This document shows positions 58,310 through 64,000 of a DNA stretch of 64,000 bases, one piece after another. The notes beneath the pieces were generated by a model. That model searched no databases and was not told the DNA's origin. It was given only the letters and a program-made list of their open reading frames with translations. The number at the start of each line of letters is the position of its first letter. Position 1 is the stretch's first letter. Source of the stretch: Streptomyces spinoverrucosus (GTDB taxonomy: Bacteria > Actinomycetota > Actinomycetes > Streptomycetales > Streptomycetaceae); contig NZ_BJND01000008.1 in assembly GCF_006539505.1 (NCBI RefSeq), positions 347,289 through 411,288 on the forward strand. The letters run 5' to 3'. Made by a program: the position numbers and the translations under genes.

Positions 58310-59410
58310 TTGTCTTCGTTGTCTTCCACCTCTGCTTTCGCCGCTCTCGCTCCCTACGGCTGGGACGAGGCATGGGCGGACGAATTCGCCCCGCACGACT
58401 CCGAAGGACTGCTGCCCGGGCGGGTGGTCCGGGTCGACCGCGGGCAGTGCGACGTGGTCACCGCGCACGGAAGTCTGCGCGCCGACACCGCCTTCGTCAC
58501 ACCGCACGATCCGATGCGCGTCGTGTGCACCGGCGACTGGGTCGCCGTAGAACCCGCGGGCAACCCCCGCTACGTACGGACGTATCTGCCGCGCCGTACC
58601 GCCTTCGTACGCTCCACCTCCTCCCAGCGGTCCGAGGGGCAGATCCTCGCCGCCAACGTCGACCACGCGATCATCGCCGTGTCGCTGGCCGTCGAACTCG
58701 ACCTCGGCCGCATCGAACGCTTCCTCGCCCTCGCCTGGGAGTCCGGGGCGCAGCCGGTGGTCGTCCTGACCAAGGCCGACCTCGTGCCGGACGCGGCGAC
58801 GCTCGGGCACCTGGTGCAGGACGTGGAGACCACGGCGCCGGGAGTGCCGGTGCTGGCGGTCAGCGCGGTCGGCGGGGACGGGCTGGACGTCCTCACCGCC
58901 GTCGTCTCCGGTGGTACGTCCGTCCTGCTCGGGCAGTCCGGTGCGGGCAAGTCCACGCTCGCCAACGCCCTGCTCGGCGAGGACGTGATGGAAGTGCAGG
59001 CCACGCGGGACGTCGACGGGAAGGGACGGCATACGACCACCACCCGCAACCTGCTGCTGATGCCCGGCGGCGGTGTGCTGATCGACACGCCGGGGCTGCG
59101 GGGCGTCGGACTCTGGGACGCCGCTACCGGGGTCGGGCAGGTGTTCTCCGAGATCGAGGAACTGGCGGCCGAATGCCGGTTCCACGACTGCGCGCACGTG
59201 TCCGAGCCGGGGTGTGCGGTCCTGGCCGCGATCGAGGCGGGCGAGCTGCCGGTACGGCGGCTGGAGAGCTATCGGAAGCTGATCCGGGAGAATCAGCGGA
59301 TCGTCGCCAAGACCGATGCGAGGGTCCGTGCGGAGCTCAGGCGGGACTGGAAGCGCAAGGGGGCTGAGGGGAGGGCGGCGATGGAGGCGAAGCGGGGGAG
59401 GTGGCGGTAG
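58310..59410 (+). CDS. rsgA: Ribosome small-subunit biogenesis GTPase RsgA
   Basis: 366 residues in the circularly permuted RsgA/YjeQ order: OB-fold (AWADEFAPHDSEGLLPGRVVRV), permuted GTPase motifs (NVDHAIIAVSLAVE, G4 VVLTKADLV, then G1 GQSGAGKST, G3 DTPGLRG) and the C-terminal zinc knuckle (CRFHDCAHVSEPGCAV). It checks late 30S assembly. The TTG start follows GAAGGG; other in-frame TTG starts nearby cannot be excluded. No Shine-Dalgarno rivals the one in front of the mini-ORF, so translation could be coupled to it. Confidence 0.9.
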   Translation: MSSLSSTSAFAALAPYGWDEAWADEFAPHDSEGLLPGRVVRVDRGQCDVVTAHGSLRADTAFVTPHDPMRVVCTGDWVAVEPAGNPRYVRTYLPRRTAFVRSTSSQRSEGQILAANVDHAIIAVSLAVELDLGRIERFLALAWESGAQPVVVLTKADLVPDAATLGHLVQDVETTAPGVPVLAVSAVGGDGLDVLTAVVSGGTSVLLGQSGAGKSTLANALLGEDVMEVQATRDVDGKGRHTTTTRNLLLMPGGGVLIDTPGLRGVGLWDAATGVGQVFSEIEELAAECRFHDCAHVSEPGCAVLAAIEAGELPVRRLESYRKLIRENQRIVAKTDARVRAELRRDWKRKGAEGRAAMEAKRGRWR

Positions 59411-59476
59411 CGCCTACTGGGGTGCCTTTTCTGCCGGCCGGCGGCTGCGGGTTTCGCTGTGGCCGGTCGCGCAGTT

Positions 59477-59494
59477 CCCCGCGCCTTCGGGGCG
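59477..59494 (+). terminator. Hairpin CCCCG...CGGGG after rsgA
   Basis: CCCCG and CGGGG flank a 6-base loop, with CGCGCAGTTCCCC just before. This is the GC-rich dispersed intergenic motif common in Streptomyces genomes and usually serves as a terminator. Confidence 0.5.
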
Positions 59495-59558
59495 TGGCAG
59501 CGCCGTGTCCGATTTCCGCCAGCGGCGCCGCCGTGGCTCGCCCACACTGGACAACGTG

Positions 59559-60953
59559 ATGGACGAGGACACCAGGTACGAAGCCGTGCGCAGCAGGGAT
59601 GCCCGGTTCGACGGCGAGTTCTTCTTCGCCGTCGAGACCACCGGCATCTACTGCCGGCCCAGCTGCCCGGCCGTCACCCCCAAACGGCACAACGTACGGT
59701 TCTTCGCGACGGCCGCCGCCGCGCAGGGCTCGGGTTTCCGGGCCTGCCGGCGGTGCCGGCCGGACGCGGTGCCGGGGTCGGCCGAGTGGAATGTACGGGC
59801 CGATGTCGTGGGCCGGGCGATGCGGCTGATCGGCGACGGGGTCGTGGACCGGGAAGGCGTCGCCGGGCTCGCCGCGCGGCTCGGGTACAGCGCGCGGCAG
59901 GTGCAGCGGCAGCTGACCGCCGAGCTCGGCGCCGGGCCCGTCGCCCTCGCCCGGGCGCAGCGGGCGCACTCCGCACGCGTGCTGATCCAGACCACCGACC
60001 TGCCCATCACGCAGATCGCGTTCGCGGCCGGGTTCGCCAGTGTGCGGCAGTTCAACGACACCATCCGCGAGGTGTACGCATCCACCCCGAGCGACCTGCG
60101 GGCCGCCGCGCCCAGGGGTCGTACCGCCCGGCGGGCGGACACGCCGAGCGCCGGAATCCCGCTGCGGCTCGCCCACCGGGGGCGGTATCACGCCGGTGCC
60201 GTCTTCGACCTGCTGGCGCGCGAGGCCGTGGCCGGGATCGAGGAAGTGAGCGGGCCGCCCGGCCGACGCACCTACCGCCGTACCCTCCGGCTGCCGTACG
60301 GCACCGGGATCGTCGCCGTCGACGAGCGGACCGGGACCTCCGGCTCCGCCACCAACCCCGGCGGCTGGCTCGACGCCCGGCTTCATCTCACCGACCAGCG
60401 GGACCTCACCACCGCCGTCCAGCGGCTGCGGCGGCTGTTCGACCTCGACGCCGATCCGTACGCCGTCGACGAGCGGCTCGGCGCCGACCCACGGCTCGCT
60501 CCGCTGGTCGCCGCGCGGCCGGGGCTGCGGTCACCCGGCACCGCGGACCCGGAGGAGCTGGCGGTACGGGCACTGGTGGGGCGGTCGGCGGCCGAGAGGC
60601 TGGTACGGCGGTACGGCAAGGCCCTCGACGCGCCCTGCGGCACCCTCACCCACCTCTTCCCCGAACCGGCCGTCCTCGCCGGGGCCGAGCCCGAGGGCAC
60701 CCTGGGCGCGCTCACCGCGGCCCTCGCCGACGGCGTCGTACGCCTGGACCCCGGCGCCGACCGGGACGACGCGCAGGCGGCCCTGCTTGCCCTGCCCGGC
60801 CTGGACGCCGCCACTGTCGCCGTCGTCCGCACCCGCGCCCTCGGCGACCCGGACGTCGCCCCGCCCGGCGCGGCCGTCCCCGACAGCTGGCGCCCCTGGC
60901 GCTCGTACGCCGTACAACACCTGCGCACAGCAGGGGAGTTGGAGTTCCCGTGA
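59559..60953 (+). CDS. AdaA-AlkA: methylphosphotriester sensor fused to 3-methyladenine glycosylase
   Basis: 464 residues. The N-terminal Ada zinc/methyl-acceptor domain has Cys32, Cys36, Cys63 and Cys66 (IYCRPSC, CRRCRPD); an AraC-type helix-turn-helix pair follows (GVAGLAARLGYSARQVQRQL), then an AlkA glycosylase domain (LLAREAVAGIEEV to the end, with helix-hairpin-helix ALLALPGLDAATV near 410). It removes alkylated purines and may activate its own operon when methylated. No Shine-Dalgarno is seen; GTG-ATG at the start suggests a leaderless message. Its stop overlaps the Ogt gene. Confidence 0.88.
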   Translation: MDEDTRYEAVRSRDARFDGEFFFAVETTGIYCRPSCPAVTPKRHNVRFFATAAAAQGSGFRACRRCRPDAVPGSAEWNVRADVVGRAMRLIGDGVVDREGVAGLAARLGYSARQVQRQLTAELGAGPVALARAQRAHSARVLIQTTDLPITQIAFAAGFASVRQFNDTIREVYASTPSDLRAAAPRGRTARRADTPSAGIPLRLAHRGRYHAGAVFDLLAREAVAGIEEVSGPPGRRTYRRTLRLPYGTGIVAVDERTGTSGSATNPGGWLDARLHLTDQRDLTTAVQRLRRLFDLDADPYAVDERLGADPRLAPLVAARPGLRSPGTADPEELAVRALVGRSAAERLVRRYGKALDAPCGTLTHLFPEPAVLAGAEPEGTLGALTAALADGVVRLDPGADRDDAQAALLALPGLDAATVAVVRTRALGDPDVAPPGAAVPDSWRPWRSYAVQHLRTAGELEFP

Positions 60954-61468
60954 ACACCTCCATCAGCACCGCCCCGATCTACTGGACCACTGTCCACAGC
61001 CCCCTCGGCGAGCTGCTCCTCACCGCCGACCCGAGCGGCACCCTCACCTCCCTCTCCGTGCCCGGGCAGAAGGGCGGACGGACCGTCCAGGACGGCTGGC
61101 GGCACGATCCCGCGCTGTTCCGGGAGGCGGAGGAGCAGCTCGCCGCGTACTTCGCCGGGGAGCTGAAGGAGTTCCGGCTGCGGTCGCGGTCCGAGGGCAC
61201 GCCGTTCCGGCAGCGGGTGTGGGCGGCGCTCGACTCGCTGCCGTACGGCGCGACCACCACGTACGGCGAGATCGCCGCGCGGATCGGCGCCCCGCGCGCC
61301 GCCGTACGGGCCGTCGGGGGCGCGATCGGCGCCAACCCGCTGCTGATCCTGCGCCCCTGCCACCGGGTCATCGGCGCCGACGGCTCGCTGACCGGCTACG
61401 CGGGCGGCCTGGACCGCAAGGTGCGGCTGCTCACGCTGGAGGGCGTGCTGCCACCGGTGGCCGACTGA
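60950..61468 (+). CDS. ogt: Methylated-DNA-protein-cysteine methyltransferase
   Basis: 172 residues. It transfers the O6-methyl group from guanine to its own Cys137 in RPCHRVIGADGSLTGY; preceding the active site is a helix-turn-helix (YGEIAARIGAPRAAVRAVGGA). The GTG start overlaps the AdaA-AlkA stop as GTGA, so the two repair proteins are made together. A GGAG lies 6 bases upstream. Ordinary alkylation repair. Confidence 0.93.
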   Translation: MNTSISTAPIYWTTVHSPLGELLLTADPSGTLTSLSVPGQKGGRTVQDGWRHDPALFREAEEQLAAYFAGELKEFRLRSRSEGTPFRQRVWAALDSLPYGATTTYGEIAARIGAPRAAVRAVGGAIGANPLLILRPCHRVIGADGSLTGYAGGLDRKVRLLTLEGVLPPVAD

Positions 61469-61497
61469 CCCGGCTCGGATAACCGATTGAACCGCCC

Positions 61498-61523
61498 GCC
61501 GCCCACGTGATTGCGTGGGCGGC
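61498..61523 (+). promoter_or_regulatory. Perfect 10-base hairpin touching the LysE start codon
   Basis: GCCGCCCACG (61498-61507) and CGTGGGCGGC (61514-61523) pair perfectly around a 6-base loop; the ATG of the LysE gene begins at the very next base (61524). A hairpin here should hide the initiation region or, as DNA, serve as an operator. It may also terminate the ogt transcript. Confidence 0.55.
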
Positions 61524-62165
61524 ATGGTGTCGACCGATCGACTCGTGGCCTTCGCCGCCATGTCGTTTCTGCTGATCGTGGTGCCCGGGCCGAGTGTGCT
61601 CTTCGTGGTCGGGCGGGCCCTGGCGCAGGGCCGCCGGGCCGCGCTGACCACGGTCGTGGGGAACACGCTGGGGGCATACGTCCTCGTGGTCGCCGTGGCG
61701 TTCGGCGTCGGGGCCGTCGTGGAGCGGTCGGCCGTCGTCTTCATGGCGCTGAAGCTGGTGGGCGCGGCCTACCTGATCTATTTGGGTGTCCGCGCGATAC
61801 GGCAGCGGCATCCGCTGCGGGCGGCGTTCGGCGGGGCGGCGGAGGTGGCCCACGGGCGGCTTCGCACGCTGGGGGAGGGGTTCGCGGTCGGGGTGACCAA
61901 CCCGAAGACGATCGTGTTCTTCGCCGCCGTACTGCCCCAGTTCGTCGACCGCGCGCAGGGGCACGTCATCGCGCAGATGCTGCTGCTCGGCCTGGTCTTC
62001 AACCTCATCGCCGTCGCCTGTGACAGCGCCTGGGGGCTGGTGGCCGCCGGTGCGCGGGACTGGTTCGCCCGTTCCCCGGGGCGGCTCGCGGCCGTCGGCG
62101 GCGTCGGCGGCCTGACCATGATCGGCCTCGGCGTGACGGTCGCGGCGACGGGCCGCAAGGATTAG
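61524..62165 (+). CDS. LysE-family amino-acid exporter
   Basis: 213 residues with six hydrophobic segments (FAAMSFLLIVVPGPSVLFVVG carries the LysE/RhtB PGP motif; VLVVAVAFGVGAVV; IVFFAAVLPQF). It exports a small amino acid or derivative. ATG 61524 is preferred; GTG 61515 lies inside the hairpin. No Shine-Dalgarno is present, so initiation may be leaderless or structured. Confidence 0.88.
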   Translation: MVSTDRLVAFAAMSFLLIVVPGPSVLFVVGRALAQGRRAALTTVVGNTLGAYVLVVAVAFGVGAVVERSAVVFMALKLVGAAYLIYLGVRAIRQRHPLRAAFGGAAEVAHGRLRTLGEGFAVGVTNPKTIVFFAAVLPQFVDRAQGHVIAQMLLLGLVFNLIAVACDSAWGLVAAGARDWFARSPGRLAAVGGVGGLTMIGLGVTVAATGRKD

Positions 62166-62194
62166 ACGCCTGGTGGGTCAGTCCCAGGCTCAGG

Positions 62195-62677
62195 TCAGCC
62201 CCAGAGCACCGCGCCCAGCCATGCGCCCATGATCAGCAGGCAGGTGAACAGCTCCGCGAGCACACTGGAGCCGCCCGAGCGCATCGCTGTGCGCAGGGCG
62301 GCCCTGGCCTCGCCGTGGCGGCCCAGGCGGAGGCGTTCGCAGAGGTAGATGCCGGCCATGAAGCCGGGGATCGCGCCGATGACGGGGACGACGAAGAAGC
62401 CGACGAGCGCGCCGAGCCCGGCGTACACCGCCATTCGGGGGGTGGCGCCGCCCTCCCGGAGCCGGCGGGGCGGCAGGGCCCAGCGCACCACCTGTGACAG
62501 GAACAGCGCGAAGGTGGCGCCCACCAGCACGAACCAGGCGACCGGCCGTGGATCCTGCAGCGCCCACCACATCACCGCGGCCCACACCAGCCACGACCCC
62601 GGAACACCGGGCACCAGCACTCCGCACAGGCCGAACACCATGACCAGGCCGGCCAGCAGGAGCTGCCACACCTCCAT
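62195..62677 (-). CDS. DUF456 membrane protein
   Basis: 160 residues, almost entirely hydrophobic, with the DUF456 order of three to four helices: LLLAGLVMVFGLCGVLVPGVPG at the start, VYAGLGALVGFFVVPVIGAIPGFMAG with the GxxxGxxxGPxxG-like glycine pattern, and AELFTCLLIMGAWLGA at the end. Function unknown; common in actinobacteria. Confidence 0.85.
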   Translation of the reverse strand: MEVWQLLLAGLVMVFGLCGVLVPGVPGSWLVWAAVMWWALQDPRPVAWFVLVGATFALFLSQVVRWALPPRRLREGGATPRMAVYAGLGALVGFFVVPVIGAIPGFMAGIYLCERLRLGRHGEARAALRTAMRSGGSSVLAELFTCLLIMGAWLGAVLWG

Positions 62678-62722
62678 CTGCCCAGCGTGCCGGACCCCGG
62701 GGGAGCCCGCAGGCCGTCAGCG

Positions 62723-63700
62723 TTACCGGGCCACCCACCCCCGCTCGTACGCATGCCACCCCAGCTGCAACCGGGTCGTCACCCCCGTCAGCTCCATCAG
62801 CCGCTTCACCCGCCGCTGTACGGTCCTCAGGCCCAGGTCGAGCTGCTTGGCGACGCTCGCGTCGGTCAGTCCGGCCAGCAGCAGGGACAGGATCTCCAGG
62901 TCGGTGCCGTCGGGACCCTCGGGGCCCTGTTCGGTGACGCCGGTGTCGCCGAGCCGCAGCGGCAGCGCCTCCCGCCACACCGACTCGAACAGGCCCGCCA
63001 GCAGCTCCAGCAGCCCACTCGCGTGCACCACCAGCGCGGCCGGTTCCGCGATCGGCGAGGTGAGCGGCACCAGGGCGAGCGTGCGGTCGGCGACGACCAG
63101 CTTCGTCGGCACCCGGTCCACCACCCGTACCTCCTCGCCCCGGCCGAGCGCCGCGCCCAGTTCGGTCATGCCGTCCGGCTGGTCCAGCACCGCCCGCTCG
63201 ACCACGACCCGGTAGCGCACGCCGCGGGCGGCCGCCTGCTCCTCCGCGTGGTTCTCCTCGCCGGTCACGGCGACCGGCGTGCCGGTGACCAGCGCGCACA
63301 CCTCGTCGCTCGCCCCCAGCTGCAACTGCAGGAACCGCTGCGTGACCGCCGCCGCCCCGATCACCACCTCGACCAGGTCGTGCACGGCCGGTTCGGCGGC
63401 CGCCGCCCGGTACTCCTCGGCGAGCAGCGCGGCCGCGAGCTCCGCCTGCTCCAGTTCGTGGCGCCGCTGGTTGAGCAGCGCGCCCAGCGCCACACCGGGC
63501 GGCGCGGCCACCCAGCGGCCGGGCCGGGCGGACGACTGGGCGGCGAGACCGTGCCGTTCCAGGCGGCGCAGCGCGCGCTCGGTGTCGTGCTCGGCGAGGG
63601 TCAGTCGCCGGGCCAGATCGGACACATCGGCGGCGCCCACCGCCACCAGTGCGCGGTACGCCGACTCGTGTATCTCGTCCAGGCCTATCGCCGCCAGCAT
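62723..63700 (-). CDS. TrmB/LuxR-type transcriptional regulator
   Basis: 325 residues. An N-terminal TrmB-like winged helix (ESAYRALVAVGAADVSDLARRL), a central sensor-like domain and a C-terminal LuxR/GerE-type helix-turn-helix (LEILSLLLAGLTDASVAKQLDLGLRTVQRRVKRLMELTG). This architecture is typical of Streptomyces regulators of development or surface-peptide genes. ATG 63700 follows GGGAGGG. The adjacent region to the right contains a long hairpin and a tandem repeat. Confidence 0.85.
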   Translation of the reverse strand: MLAAIGLDEIHESAYRALVAVGAADVSDLARRLTLAEHDTERALRRLERHGLAAQSSARPGRWVAAPPGVALGALLNQRRHELEQAELAAALLAEEYRAAAAEPAVHDLVEVVIGAAAVTQRFLQLQLGASDEVCALVTGTPVAVTGEENHAEEQAAARGVRYRVVVERAVLDQPDGMTELGAALGRGEEVRVVDRVPTKLVVADRTLALVPLTSPIAEPAALVVHASGLLELLAGLFESVWREALPLRLGDTGVTEQGPEGPDGTDLEILSLLLAGLTDASVAKQLDLGLRTVQRRVKRLMELTGVTTRLQLGWHAYERGWVAR

Positions 63701-63851
63701 CGACCGTTGCCCTCCCCGGTATCCGGACCCCGCGGTACCGCCCGTGGCGGAAACCGGCCACGGCGCAAAACCGCCTCGGCACATCATCGCCGTACCGCCC
63801 GTAACCCTGCGAAGGTGGGGTCACCGGCACTGACGGGGGGCCGGGCCTTTC

Positions 63852-63901
63852 GACGTCGCCGGGCGCTTCTCCCGTGGGGGGTGGAACCGCCCGGCGACGT
63901 C
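63852..63901. terminator. Perfect 14-base inverted repeat near the right edge
   Basis: GACGTCGCCGGGCG (63852-63865) and CGCCCGGCGACGTC (63888-63901) pair without mismatch around a 22-base G-rich loop. It lies upstream of the regulator at 63700 and could be a terminator for a rightward gene beyond the window or a regulatory stem; no gene occupies 63701-64000 on this evidence. Confidence 0.5.
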
Positions 63902-63943
63902 TCTTGCACGTCCCGGCGATCGCCTGTCCGGGGGGATCCGCCG

Positions 63944-64000
63944 GTCCCTGGCGGTCTGGCTTGGCCCGTCCCTGGCAGTCTGGCTTCGCCGGTCCCTGGT
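63944..64000. repeat. 24-base tandem repeat cut by the window edge
   Basis: GTCCCTGG recurs at 63944, 63968 and 63992, a period of exactly 24 bases (unit GTCCCTGGCAGTCTGGCTTC followed by GCC-type variants). A frame through it encodes an 8-residue repeat (GPWRSGLA / RPWQSGFA), which may be coding beyond the edge. Confidence 0.75.

Overview
The window is chromosomal DNA from a Streptomyces-type actinomycete. The evidence is very high GC with GC-rich third codon positions, frequent GTG and TTG starts, stop/start overlaps (ATGA, GTGA, TTGA), many Tat-exported enzymes, and families typical of the genus (AldO-type alditol oxidase, ROK and LacI sugar regulators, SpoIIE/PP2C phosphatase with HATPase). 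I see no rRNA, tRNA, CRISPR array, insertion sequence or prophage.

Layout. (1) 0-16.1 kb is a secreted carbohydrate-degradation island: the end of an Ig/LamG-type protein, an alginate-lyase-family polysaccharide lyase, a type-B carboxylesterase, a LacI repressor, homocysteine methyltransferase, an orphan maltokinase-cap protein, an autotransporter-repeat-like surface protein, a GH43 arabinanase, a GH43-CBM13 galactanase-like enzyme, a PL4-type rhamnogalacturonan lyase, a CE12-type rhamnogalacturonan acetylesterase and a DUF2264 protein. Together they fit breakdown of pectic rhamnogalacturonan-I and its arabinan/galactan side chains. (2) 16.7-26.1 kb is a compact specialised-metabolite locus: 4'-phosphopantetheinyl transferase, SbnA-like and SbnB-like enzymes that make L-2,3-diaminopropionate (Dap), a membrane protein built as a carrier domain plus the terminal domain of poly-epsilon-lysine-synthetase-type NRPSs, a separate half-C/A/T NRPS protein whose specificity code looks diamino-acid-like, and a SyrP/TauD-type dioxygenase. 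I infer a split homopolyamino-acid-like assembly line for Dap or an oxidised derivative. (3) 26.2-35.9 kb is mixed: PEP-mutase family protein, GNAT, a GH43-CBM42 arabinofuranosidase preceded by a stranded ricin-domain fragment, TetR, a nuclease/phosphatase-jacalin protein, a His-rich PHP protein and its overlapping partner, an XRE regulator and a secreted protein. (4) 35.9-46 kb is a minus-strand sugar block: a solute-binding protein/MalF/MalG-type importer, GH2 beta-galactosidase, then an overlapping ABC-2 exporter (ATPase plus two permeases), with a ROK regulator nearby. (5) 46-64 kb holds alditol oxidase, an unusual radical SAM protein, a decayed gap with a WD40-protein remnant, a membrane-anchored sigma-like/zinc-finger/CBM2 fusion, a divergent pair of near-identical xylose-type solute-binding proteins (one translationally coupled to a PP2C phosphatase, the other to ABC ATPase and permease), rsgA, an AdaA-AlkA/Ogt DNA alkylation repair pair, a LysE exporter, DUF456 and a TrmB/LuxR-type regulator.

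The three most promising things to follow up are the split Dap assembly line, the sigma/anti-sigma-like protein with an external cellulose-binding domain, and the binding-protein/phosphatase module with its long inverted repeat. All functional assignments come from reading motifs and architecture; no database search was run.
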